Below, in pieces: positions 1 to 6,416 of a DNA stretch of 9,985 bases. This stretch comes from Actinomycetota bacterium (GTDB taxonomy: Bacteria > Actinomycetota > Acidimicrobiia > Acidimicrobiales > Aldehydirespiratoraceae). The stretch is from positions 1 through 9,985 of the forward strand of contig JAAXHB010000128.1 in assembly GCA_012271125.1 (NCBI GenBank). Direction: 5' to 3'. The translations under genes and the position numbers were made by a program. Each line of letters begins with the position of its first letter. Within the stretch, counting starts at the first letter, position 1. The notes below the pieces were generated by a model. The model was not told the origin of the DNA, did no database searches, and saw nothing but the letters and a program-made list of their open reading frames with translations.

Positions 1-390
1 TTTGCGTGGGCGTTGTCAGAGGAGCAGCGTGAGATGTCTGACATAGTGCGGCTTGGTGCGGCAGGCTTGGCTCTAGGATCGGCGGTGGCGGCTTGGCTGG
101 AGTTTGGGTTGCTGGCACGCAGGGTTCGTAAGCATGTGACCGGACTAGAAGTTGTGGCACCGCTGGCGCGGCTGGTGCCGTGTGTGGTTGTCGTGGCTGT
201 TGTAGGACTTGTTGCCAAGGTTGCAATGGGGCCAGTGTCGTTGGGGTCAGCGTCGTTGTATGTGGAAGCTGTGGTGGTTCTAGCTGTGACAGTGTTGGCA
301 TATGTAGGTGCTGCCTACGTCTTTGGAATAGCCGAAGTGCGTCTGCTGGTTGATCCGCTACAAAAGGTTCTAAAAATCGGTCGCAAATAG
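1..390 (+). CDS. murJ: MurJ-type lipid II flippase, C-terminal fragment
   Basis: Only the last 129 codons are present. The frame is open from base 1 (ttt gcg tgg gcg), so the TTG at 13 is not the real start. The visible protein has alternating hydrophobic segments: a GLALGSAVAAWLEFGLLARR segment, then two further membrane spans (about residues 60-75 and 85-110), and a short basic tail ending KIGRK. The pattern 'GLALGS..AAWLEF.LL.RR' followed by two helices resembles the C-terminal helices of MurJ/MviN family proteins, which flip lipid II across the cytoplasmic membrane during peptidoglycan synthesis. It converges on proB with a 9-bp gap and no clear terminator between them. The assignment rests on this short tail and its membrane pattern; another MOP-superfamily transporter remains possible. 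Confidence 0.68.
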   Translation, partial: FAWALSEEQREMSDIVRLGAAGLALGSAVAAWLEFGLLARRVRKHVTGLEVVAPLARLVPCVVVVAVVGLVAKVAMGPVSLGSASLYVEAVVVLAVTVLAYVGAAYVFGIAEVRLLVDPLQKVLKIGRK

Positions 391-399
391 GGAACTTTG

Positions 400-1539
400 C
401 TAGTCAGTGAGTAGGACAAGGTCGTTTGCGTGAACCAGGATGTTTGGAGTGCTGACAGCTTCAGCTTTGAGGTCTTGAGGTATTTGGATTTCGCGACTGG
501 GATGGCGAGCTAGGCCTTTGGCGAAAACATCACCGCTTTCGGTGATGATTTCAACAGGAGCGCCGGCATCGAAGTTGCCTTGAACAGACTTTGCGCCGAC
601 AGCTAGGAGTGATTTGCCGGCTTCGAGGGCTTTGCGGGCACCGTCATCGACAACGATTTGACCTTCGGCGCTGACCGCGAAGCCGATCCAGAGTTTGCGA
701 GCTGACATGCGAATGGCACTTGCGGGAATAAAGGTGCCGATAGGTGCAGTAACTGATTGTTCTGAGGCGGATTGTTGGGCACTGAAGTGGGTGATGGCGT
801 CTGGAAGGATGTTAGGACGGTCGGCGGCGGCAATCAGCGTTGTGACCCCTGAGCGGGATGCCACTCGAGCTGCAGTGAGCTTGGAAAGCATTCCACCGCT
901 GCCGCGTTTGGTGCCGGCACTGTGACTGGTGTTGGCGATGCGGTCGTCGATGTCGGTGATTTCTTCGAGCAGGGCTGCGTCAGGATTGCGGCGAGGGTCA
1001 TCTGTGTAGACGCCTGGAGTATCGGTCAGCAGCACCAGCAAATCGGCCTTGACGAGGTTGGCGACGAGTGCGGCGATACGGTCGTTGTCGCCCCAGCGGA
1101 TTTCGTCGTCGGCAACGGCGTCGTTTTCGTTAACAACTGGGACTACGCCAAGCTCTAGCAGTCGTTGCAGGGTTGTGCCGGCATGGACGTACTGGGCGCG
1201 AATGACAAAGTCCAATGGCACAAGTAGAACTTGTCCAGCAACGAGGTCGTGGCGTTGTAGAACCTCTCGGTAGACGCCTATGAGTGCGCATTGACCGACT
1301 GTTGCAACTGCTTGAAGGGTTTGGCTGTCGGTGCGGTGACGTTCGTTTTCTAGCCCAAGTTCGGGTAAGCCGGCGGCGATGGCACCGCTGGTAACAATGA
1401 CGACTTGATTTCCGGCTGCGCGCAGGGCGGCAACTTCAGCGCATAGTTTTTTTATGGGGGCACGGTCGATGGTGCCGGCTTCGTTGGTGATCGAAGACGT
1501 GCCGATTTTGGCAACGATCGTTAACGGAGTGCTAGTCAT
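400..1539 (-). CDS. proB: Glutamate 5-kinase
   Basis: ProB phosphorylates L-glutamate with ATP to gamma-glutamyl phosphate, the first and normally feedback-controlled step of proline synthesis in the cytoplasm. The 379-residue length is normal for the two-domain form. The amino acid kinase domain (about 1-255) shows the N-terminal VAKIGTSSIT nucleotide loop (9-18), VTSGAIAAG (49-57), NENDAV (138-143), the WGDNDRIAALVA substrate and oligomer region (149-160), LTDTPGVYTDDP (171-182) and a glycine-rich GTKRGSGGMLSKL (209-221). A PUA domain follows (about 281-360), starting RKLWIGF. The ATG at 1539 fits the conserved N-terminus, but no good Shine-Dalgarno precedes it. It is the last gene of the minus-strand run, 63 bp after obgE. 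The usual partner proA is not downstream, because a convergent gene starts there, so proA must lie elsewhere. Confidence 0.95.
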   Translation of the reverse strand: MTSTPLTIVAKIGTSSITNEAGTIDRAPIKKLCAEVAALRAAGNQVVIVTSGAIAAGLPELGLENERHRTDSQTLQAVATVGQCALIGVYREVLQRHDLVAGQVLLVPLDFVIRAQYVHAGTTLQRLLELGVVPVVNENDAVADDEIRWGDNDRIAALVANLVKADLLVLLTDTPGVYTDDPRRNPDAALLEEITDIDDRIANTSHSAGTKRGSGGMLSKLTAARVASRSGVTTLIAAADRPNILPDAITHFSAQQSASEQSVTAPIGTFIPASAIRMSARKLWIGFAVSAEGQIVVDDGARKALEAGKSLLAVGAKSVQGNFDAGAPVEIITESGDVFAKGLARHPSREIQIPQDLKAEAVSTPNILVHANDLVLLTD

Positions 1540-1548
1540 TTTGAGCTA

Positions 1549-1554
1549 ACACTA
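1549..1554 (-). promoter_or_regulatory. Possible -10 element for proB
   Basis: On the minus strand TAGTGT (TAnnnT) lies 9 bases before the proB ATG. Transcription from it would begin within a few bases of the start codon, giving a nearly leaderless mRNA. That would fit the absence of a Shine-Dalgarno. No TTGACA-like -35 is seen at the expected distance. The match is short and could be chance, so transcription from upstream obgE is equally possible. Confidence 0.22.
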
Positions 1555-1562
1555 GATGCCAA

Positions 1563-1605
1563 GAAACATGAACTTAGAAACATCAATTTAGAAATATGGA
1601 ACTTA
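1563..1605. repeat. Three-unit 14-15 bp tandem repeat in obgE-proB spacer
   Basis: Plus-strand units are gaaacatgaactta (1563-1576), gaaacatcaattta (1577-1590) and gaaatatggaactta (1591-1605). The third unit contains the obgE stop codon (TAA on the minus strand, 1603-1605). The stretch is clearly more AT-rich than its surroundings. It makes up most of the 63-bp spacer. The units are not palindromic enough for a terminator. They look like a slippage-generated minirepeat. Confidence 0.6.
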
Positions 1606-2946
1606 GTTGTCGGGTTCATATTCAAACTCAAAGTCTCCCACTCGCACAATGTCGCCGCTTGCGGCACCTGCGCGAGCGAGAACCTTGTTAGCCCCGAGCG
1701 AGTCAAGACGGTTTAAGGCGTAGGTAAGTGCTTCGGGGTTGGTCATGTCGCTAAGCAAGACGGCTCGCAAAGCGGCACGACCTTCAAGACGCCAGAAGCC
1801 TTGCCCTTCAAACTGCGCGGTCAGTTCATCGGATACGGGGCGATGAATGACCTCTACAGGAACATGTGACTCGGCACTGCGTGCTTTTTGCACCAAAGAG
1901 GTGAGATCGCGCATTGTTTCAGTGATGCCTTGACCGGTGACGGCTGAAACTCGGTGACGTATTGACTCTGGCATGGACTTATCGGATACAGAGTCCATGG
2001 GTGAAGTATCTGCCATACCATCTGCCATGTCGGAGCGGCTGGCGACGACAAGGCGTGGGCGTTCAAGCAGCTCTGGGCGATATCTGTCAAGTTCGGTTAG
2101 CAACACTTCATGTTGTTCTACGGGTGAGGTTTCGCACCAGTCGCTGATGTCTATGAGTATCAGCAGGACTCTGGCACGTTCGGTGTGGCGCAAAAAGCGA
2201 TGTCCGAGACCTTTGCCGTCGGCAGCACCGGAAATAAGGCCTGGAATGTCGGCGAGGACGAGCTCGGTCATGTCGTCAATACGGGCAACGCCAAGGTTGG
2301 GTTCGAGCGTTGTGAATGGGTAGTCGGCGATCTTGGGTTTGGCTGCTGACACTCGGCTTATAAAGGTGGACTTGCCGACATTTGGGAAACCGATTATGGC
2401 GACATCTGCCATGAGCTTGAGTTCAAGGCGCAGCCAGCGTTGTTCACCATGTTCGCCTTGTTCACAAAAACTTGGTGCCTTGCGCATTCGCGAAACGAAA
2501 TGAGCGTTGCCTCTGCCGCCGAGACCTGCTCGGGCAGCGAGCCAGCGGCTGCCATTGGTATCAAGATCGACAAGTTGGGCAGATGCATGGTCAAAGTGTG
2601 ATGAGTTAGAGAACGAAGTCTCTGACTCGTTGCTGGCAGTGTTGGGATGTTCTGCCACGGTTGTGCCTACGGGCACTTTCACCTCCAGATCGGCACCTCG
2701 TGCTCCGTGACGGTCTGAGCCTCCGCCATGGCGTCCGTTTTCGGCTCGACGATGAGGATGGTCTCGAAAGGCGAGAAGAGATGCGACATTGTTGTCGGCT
2801 ACTAGCCATACATCGCCACCGTTGCCACCGTTACCGCCGTTGGCACCGCCGCGATCTACGTGTGCTTCGCGGCGAAACGCCACACAGCCGGCACCTCCGT
2901 CACCGGCGCTGACATGGAGGTTGCATTCGTCCACAAATTGAGACAT
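1603..2946 (-). CDS. obgE: GTPase Obg/CgtA, ribosome assembly
   Basis: Obg is an essential GTPase of 50S subunit maturation and stress control. All three domains are visible: the glycine-rich Obg fold (about 1-180, with GGNGGNGGDVWLVAD and GLGGRGNAHF), the G domain (about 181-358), and an OCT-type C-terminal domain (about 366-447). In the G domain, G1 is GFPNVGKST (186-194), the switch I motif is YPFTTLEPNLGV (209-220), G3 is DIPG (233-236) and G5 is SAV (334-336). The G4 position reads VASRSD (301-306) where NKxD is usual. Two insertions are present: a Ser/Asn/His-rich one at about 98-124 within the Obg fold, and a Met/Ser/Asp-rich one at about 307-325 just after G4. The gene lies 50 bp after rpmA, the standard rplU-rpmA-obg arrangement. 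No Shine-Dalgarno is visible before the ATG; the 12 bases upstream are pyrimidine-rich. Confidence 0.96.
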   Translation of the reverse strand: MSQFVDECNLHVSAGDGGAGCVAFRREAHVDRGGANGGNGGNGGDVWLVADNNVASLLAFRDHPHRRAENGRHGGGSDRHGARGADLEVKVPVGTTVAEHPNTASNESETSFSNSSHFDHASAQLVDLDTNGSRWLAARAGLGGRGNAHFVSRMRKAPSFCEQGEHGEQRWLRLELKLMADVAIIGFPNVGKSTFISRVSAAKPKIADYPFTTLEPNLGVARIDDMTELVLADIPGLISGAADGKGLGHRFLRHTERARVLLILIDISDWCETSPVEQHEVLLTELDRYRPELLERPRLVVASRSDMADGMADTSPMDSVSDKSMPESIRHRVSAVTGQGITETMRDLTSLVQKARSAESHVPVEVIHRPVSDELTAQFEGQGFWRLEGRAALRAVLLSDMTNPEALTYALNRLDSLGANKVLARAGAASGDIVRVGDFEFEYEPDN

Positions 2947-2962
2947 GGGACAGGCAGGGTGG

Positions 2963-2976
2963 GCGGCTAATGCCGC
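2963..2976 (-). other. Small hairpin in rpmA-obgE spacer
   Basis: The spacer contains a perfect 5-bp inverted repeat, GCGGC-ATTA-GCCGC, centred 20-30 bases before the obgE ATG. No U-run follows it on the minus strand, so it is not a typical intrinsic terminator. It might dampen read-through or translation of obgE, or mean nothing. Confidence 0.3.
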
Positions 2977-2996
2977 TTAGGTGTTGCTAGGAAAAA

Positions 2997-3248
2997 CTAA
3001 GCGGTGACTACGTCGACGAGTTTGCGGCCTCGACGGGCACCGAACTTGACGACCCCGTCTGCGGTGGCAAACAAGGTGTCGTCGCCGCCTCGACCAACAT
3101 TGTGGCCTGGGTGAAACTTTGTGCCACGTTGGCGGACGATGATCGCTCCGGCATGCACTTTGCCGCCGTCATAAACCTTTACGCCGAGACGCTGGGCGTT
3201 TGAATCGCGGCCATTTCGTGTGGAGCCGCCTCCCTTTGTCTTGGACAT
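2997..3248 (-). CDS. rpmA: 50S ribosomal protein L27
   Basis: L27 is a large-subunit protein whose N-terminus reaches the peptidyl transferase centre. The 83-residue product is full length and canonical: MSKTKGGGSTRNGRDSNAQR at the N-terminus, then LGVKVYDGG, AGAIIVRQRGTKFHPG and NVGRGGDDTLFA. There is no N-terminal extension of the kind cleaved by a dedicated protease in Firmicutes; mature sequence begins directly after Met. The gene sits 18 bp after rplU with a strong Shine-Dalgarno, and 50 bp before obgE. Confidence 0.98.
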   Translation of the reverse strand: MSKTKGGGSTRNGRDSNAQRLGVKVYDGGKVHAGAIIVRQRGTKFHPGHNVGRGGDDTLFATADGVVKFGARRGRKLVDVVTA

Positions 3249-3254
3249 GAGCTA

Positions 3255-3260
3255 CTCCTT
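3255..3260 (-). promoter_or_regulatory. Strong Shine-Dalgarno of rpmA
   Basis: AAGGAG on the minus strand lies 6 bases before the rpmA ATG. It is the best ribosome binding site in the window. It contrasts with rplU and obgE, which have none visible. Confidence 0.85.
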
Positions 3261-3266
3261 GGAATC

Positions 3267-3845
3267 CTAGACAGAATCTTTTTCAGAATCTTTGGCTGAT
3301 TTTGAAGATGTCGGCTTGGTGGCTGAAGCCTTGGTCGTCTTAGAACTTGTTGATTTAGCGGCAGAGGCTTTCGTGGTGGTCTTGGCAGTGGAAGCCTTTG
3401 GCTTAGCGGTTGAAGTCTTAGTCGAAGTTTTTGCCGTTGAGGTTTTTGCAGGCGAAGTTTTTGCCGTTGAAGTTTTTGCAGGCGAGGTCTTGGTGGGCTT
3501 GTCTGTGGTCTTGTCAGCGGCTTTTGCCGAGGTTGACTTAGGTGCCTTGATTGCGGTGATTTCAATTGTTGCCAAGGTTTGGCGATGTCCCCAGCGACGG
3601 CGCTGGTTGGACTTGTTCTTGTATTTGAAACCATGGATTTTCTTGCCGCGATGCTCATCTTGGATGATGGCGTCAATCGATACAGAAGCAAGTTCTGAGG
3701 GCTTTGACAAGATGCGCTTTCCGTCTACGAGAAGCACAGGACGCAGGCTTACAGAGTCGCCGGGATCGCCAAGGCGTTCAACCTCAAGAGTCTCACCTTC
3801 GCTTACGCGGTATTGCTTACCGCCGGTTTGTACTACTGCGTACAT
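3267..3845 (-). CDS. rplU: 50S ribosomal protein L21 with long Lys-rich tail
   Basis: L21 is a 23S rRNA-binding protein of the large subunit. Residues 1-102 form a complete L21: MYAVVQTGGKQYRVSEGE, VLLVDGKR, a basic KKIHGFKYKNKSNQRRRWGH rRNA-binding loop (68-87) and the closing QTLATIEITAI. The family is normally about 100 residues long. Here a 90-residue tail (about 103-192) follows, built almost only of Lys, Thr, Ala, Ser and Pro, with KTSPAKTSTA repeats, and ending in an acidic EKDSV. The tail resembles histone H1/AlgP-like basic tails and is presumably disordered. Such tails occur on some actinobacterial ribosomal proteins, but their role here is unknown. The ATG at 3845 lies 11 bp after the rne stop without a visible Shine-Dalgarno, which suggests translation coupled to rne or a non-SD start. 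Confidence 0.96.
   Translation of the reverse strand: MYAVVQTGGKQYRVSEGETLEVERLGDPGDSVSLRPVLLVDGKRILSKPSELASVSIDAIIQDEHRGKKIHGFKYKNKSNQRRRWGHRQTLATIEITAIKAPKSTSAKAADKTTDKPTKTSPAKTSTAKTSPAKTSTAKTSTKTSTAKPKASTAKTTTKASAAKSTSSKTTKASATKPTSSKSAKDSEKDSV
3432..3491. repeat. Two 30-bp direct repeats in rplU tail
   Basis: Copies at 3432-3461 and 3462-3491 differ at three positions and encode KTSPAKTSTA twice (L21 residues 119-138). A degenerate third unit (KTSTKTSTA) follows. The unit is a multiple of three, so gain or loss would keep the frame. Confidence 0.75.
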
Positions 3846-3856
3846 GGCTGTTAAGG

Positions 3857-5668
3857 CTACAGGGCAGCCAGTAGCGACTCGATGCCATCATCATCCTTGT
3901 TGGCACCATCTTTGGCATCATCAGTGCCGGCATCACTGCCGACGCTCGTGGTGTCGGCAGCGTCATCATCATCGCCTGCATCATCACCGTCGTCATCGTC
4001 ATCGTCGTTCCAATGCTCTAAAGGTTCATCTACGAGATCGTCAAGAAGGTATTTGCCTTGGCCTTCACATTGATCACAGACTTCCGACAAGGACTCCAGC
4101 AAACCTTCGCCGATCCGTTTACGGGTCATTTGCACGAGGCACAAGCTGCTCATATCAAAAACCTGAGTGCGGGTCTTGTCACGTGACAGCGCGTTGCGGA
4201 ACGTCGAAACGACCTTGTCTCGATCCGAGAGCGACACCATGTCAACAAAATCGACCACGATTATTCCGCCGATGTCACGCAAGCGCAGTTGGCGAGCCAG
4301 TTCTTCGGCGGCTTCGAGGTTGTTTTTTAGGATGGTTTCTTCCAAGTTGGTGGTGCCGACATTGCGTGCTGTGTTCACGTCAACAACGGTGAGCGCTTCG
4401 GTGTGTTCGATTATGAGAGAACCACCGCCCGGCAGCCAGACCTTGGGACTGAGTGCCTTGCGCAGCTGTTCCACCACGAAGTAGCGCTCAAAAAGCGGAA
4501 GGTCTTCCTTTGCTCGGTCGTAGTACTCAAGCCGGTCAGCTAGCGGCGAGATGATCGAGTTGACATAGTCGGAGGTCTCCTCATACAGCTGGCGGTCATC
4601 GATCACCACCCGGCGGAAATCGCTGGTGAGCTCCTCTCGAAGCAAGCGCAAAGTGGTTTCCGGTTCTCGGTAGATCATCGCAGGCGCATCTGAGCGCTTA
4701 GCGAGCTTGTCGATGTCGTCCCATTGGCTGACAAGGCGGGAAACGTCTCGATTGATTTCCTCAGCAGTAACGCCTTCGGCTGCGGTACGCAAGATCACGC
4801 CGAACCCGTCGGGGCGAACACGGTCCACGATGTTCTTGAGTCGGCGGCGTTCACGGTCGGGAAGACGTTTGGAAATGCCGACACCCTTGGCGTTGGGGAT
4901 AAGCACTACGAAACGACCGGCGAGAGCGACTTCTTGGGTAAGGCGTGCACCTTTTTCACCGATTGGATTTTTGGTTACCTGACAGATGACCTGCTGACCG
5001 GCGGTGACCATGTCTTCTATACGGGGGCGGTCTTTGCGGGTGAGTGTGCCGAGCTCAATTTCGGCGTGACGGATGTCGCCTCTGTAAATGACTGCGTTTT
5101 TAGGGGTGCCGATGTCCACAAAGGCGGTTTCCATGCCGGGCAAGACGTTGGTGACACGCCCGAGGTAGACGTTGCCGTATATCTCGTTGATGTCATCGGC
5201 AGAGCGTGAGGCGTAGTACTCCAGTAGGCGTCTTCCCTCAAGGATGGCTATGTGGGTGGCTTGACTGCCGACATGGACATACATGCTGTATCTGCCGACA
5301 GGCTTGCCACGGCGGGTTCTACCTCGACGCTTGGTCATTGCCTTTTCGTCTAGTTCAACTGGATCATCGCTAGTGACAGCTTCAATCGGCTCATTTGAAT
5401 CGCGTCTGGAACGACCACGACGACGTCGGCGATAGCGCGACTGAGAGTCGGTGTCTAGCGCGGTGCGATTGTTGTCGCTGTTGTCGTCGCGGTTGTTGTC
5501 GTTACTGGCACGGCGATCATTGTGGTTGTTCCCGCGGCTGTTGTTGTCGTGCCTGTTGTTGTTGTGATTGTTGTTGGGAGCGGGTCGTGTGTCGCCGATT
5601 CTTGGTTTACGGGAGCGACGGCCCGCTTCTTGGCCCGAGCTGGCGCTCGACCGAGTTGTCTTGTCCAT
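3857..5668 (-). CDS. rne: Ribonuclease E/G family endoribonuclease
   Basis: The protein is a single-strand-specific endoribonuclease for mRNA turnover and rRNA/tRNA maturation. The ATG at 5668 (603 residues) has a good AAAGGA; a longer TTG start at 5725 has no support. The catalytic core begins near residue 127 (YSMYVHVGSQATHIAILEG). It has an embedded S1 domain from about 166 (NVYLGRVTNVLPGMETAFVD). The metal-binding aspartates are in VVDVNTAR (D430) and VVDFVDM (D473). The Zn-link-like pair is CDQC (531 and 534), which joins subunits in RNase E. Outside the core, residues 32-68 are Asn/Asp/Arg-rich, 80-89 are RRRRRGRSRR, a second basic patch lies at 112-122, and 554-594 is an Asp-rich tail ending SLLAAL. 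Whether rne or rng is the better name cannot be settled from sequence alone. It overlaps the DUF2344 gene by 62 bp and precedes rplU by 11 bp. Confidence 0.94.
   Translation of the reverse strand: MDKTTRSSASSGQEAGRRSRKPRIGDTRPAPNNNHNNNRHDNNSRGNNHNDRRASNDNNRDDNSDNNRTALDTDSQSRYRRRRRGRSRRDSNEPIEAVTSDDPVELDEKAMTKRRGRTRRGKPVGRYSMYVHVGSQATHIAILEGRRLLEYYASRSADDINEIYGNVYLGRVTNVLPGMETAFVDIGTPKNAVIYRGDIRHAEIELGTLTRKDRPRIEDMVTAGQQVICQVTKNPIGEKGARLTQEVALAGRFVVLIPNAKGVGISKRLPDRERRRLKNIVDRVRPDGFGVILRTAAEGVTAEEINRDVSRLVSQWDDIDKLAKRSDAPAMIYREPETTLRLLREELTSDFRRVVIDDRQLYEETSDYVNSIISPLADRLEYYDRAKEDLPLFERYFVVEQLRKALSPKVWLPGGGSLIIEHTEALTVVDVNTARNVGTTNLEETILKNNLEAAEELARQLRLRDIGGIIVVDFVDMVSLSDRDKVVSTFRNALSRDKTRTQVFDMSSLCLVQMTRKRIGEGLLESLSEVCDQCEGQGKYLLDDLVDEPLEHWNDDDDDDGDDAGDDDDAADTTSVGSDAGTDDAKDGANKDDDGIESLLAAL
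3887..4006. repeat. GAT/GAC low-complexity run, rne 3' end
   Basis: On the coding (minus) strand this is a string of GAT and GAC codons broken by Gly, Ala, Ser and Thr codons. It encodes the Asp-rich tail of the RNase. On the plus strand it reads as atc/gtc repeats. It probably expands and contracts by slippage. Confidence 0.6.
5465..5575. repeat. AAC/GAC trinucleotide-rich run, rne 5' region
   Basis: The coding strand is dominated by AAC, AAT, GAC and CGC codons. It encodes the Asn/Asp/Arg-rich segment (residues 32-68) of the RNase. The plus strand shows runs of ttg/gtc triplets. There are no exact long units, so this is biased composition more than a true tandem array. Confidence 0.6.
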
Positions 5669-6413
5669 TGGATGCTTCCTTTGAATGCTTGTCGGAGAGC
5701 GCGGTAGTGCTCCCCGAGTGAGCAACAGGTGGTTCAGTGCCTGTTGCAGTCCATTGATTGAGGCGTCGGATACACACTGCCTCCACTGGTGTATCCAGGC
5801 ACGCCAGGAGATCGCTGGGACGTATTGCCCGTGGCTTTGTAGCCAATTGTGCTACAAGCGTCACCGAATCAGGCAATTCCGGCGTATGGGTGCCGGTGTC
5901 GGCGATCTCTACGGATATGACGCCGGGGCGGATGTCGTCTTGGACGTCTCGCCCCTTGTGTGTGCGAGATACCAGCAGCGATTCAGCTTCCATAGCGGTG
6001 TTTAGCGCCGCTTGCAAGGTGCTGGCGTCGGTGCCGCTGGTTTCGATTTTCCAGGTGCAGCTCGTGATTGTTTCTTGAAGCGATGGCTCTTTGGGGTCAA
6101 TGATGTTGACGTTTAGGACGTCAATGCCGACGGGGAGAGCTGCGCTGAGTGTGGCTGCAAGTGTGGTTAGGTCAATAGTTGAGTTGTTGATGGTGACATC
6201 TAGGTATTCGGCGTTGGATTCATAGCAGGTTGGCAGTGCCAAGCCGAAAGAGATTCGGGGTCGCGGGGAATAGCCCTGTGTGTAAGCGACAGGGAGCTCG
6301 GCGCGGCGCAGAGCTCGTTCCCACATGCGCGCGGTGTCGCGATGTGAGGTGAAGCGGATTTTGCCGAGTTTGCAGTATTTGATCCGCAAGGTTTGGGATT
6401 TCGTTGTCGTCAT
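5607..6413 (-). CDS. DUF2344 / TIGR03936-type radical SAM-linked protein
   Basis: The biochemical role is unknown to me. The N-terminal half matches the DUF2344 pattern of proteins encoded next to, or fused to, a particular radical SAM protein. Diagnostic pieces are LRIKYCKLGKIRFTSHRD (9-26), a WERALRRAELPVAYTQGYSP segment (31-50) and PRISFGLALPTCYESNAEY (51-69). Basic and aromatic residues in this part would suit RNA binding, but that is inference. The last 40 or so residues are polar and unstructured-looking; about 20 of them are encoded in the overlap with rne. The ATG at 6413 follows the radical SAM stop by 3 bp, with a modest AGGGG upstream. Length (268) is somewhat above the core domain because of the tail. 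Its position between the radical SAM gene and rne argues for a joint function. Confidence 0.82.
   Translation of the reverse strand: MTTTKSQTLRIKYCKLGKIRFTSHRDTARMWERALRRAELPVAYTQGYSPRPRISFGLALPTCYESNAEYLDVTINNSTIDLTTLAATLSAALPVGIDVLNVNIIDPKEPSLQETITSCTWKIETSGTDASTLQAALNTAMEAESLLVSRTHKGRDVQDDIRPGVISVEIADTGTHTPELPDSVTLVAQLATKPRAIRPSDLLACLDTPVEAVCIRRLNQWTATGTEPPVAHSGSTTALSDKHSKEASNGQDNSVERQLGPRSGPSLP
5677..5682 (-). promoter_or_regulatory. Shine-Dalgarno that fixes the rne start
   Basis: AAAGGA on the minus strand lies 8 bases before the ATG at 5668. It sits inside the 3' part of the DUF2344 coding region. Ribosomes finishing DUF2344 would pass over it, which permits translational coupling. 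It is the reason to prefer the 603-residue start for rne. Confidence 0.7.
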
Positions 6414-6416
6414 TAG

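Noticed and set aside
13..390. Complete 125-residue small membrane protein starting at TTG 13
   Set aside because: The frame is open to base 1 and the sequence matches the tail of a large transporter, so it is a truncated gene.
362..398. Terminator hairpin between murJ and proB (aaaggttc with ggaacttt)
   Set aside because: The pairing needs a bulge and a loop of about 20 bases, and there is no T-run on either strand.
2963..2976. Intrinsic terminator between rpmA and obgE
   Set aside because: The stem is only 5 bp and no U-run follows; kept only as a small hairpin.
3179..3691. 170-codon minus-strand frame rich in Pro, Leu, Gln, Arg and Lys
   Set aside because: An out-of-frame reading of the rplU tail and the start of rpmA; composition follows from the repeats, and L21 is clearly the real product.
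3292..4392. 366-codon open frame on the plus strand
   Set aside because: It lies antisense to rplU and the rne 3' end. Its N-terminal half is the Val/Ala/Glu/Phe mirror of the Lys/Thr repeat codons, and the rest is His/Arg/Cys noise. Low-complexity coding DNA commonly keeps the opposite strand open.
4724..5209. 161-codon open frame on the plus strand inside rne
   Set aside because: Antisense to the conserved RNase catalytic core, with no start signal and no recognisable domain.
5669..5725. Longer rne starting at TTG 5725
   Set aside because: No Shine-Dalgarno, the added 19 residues are unremarkable, and the ATG at 5668 has AAAGGA at good spacing.
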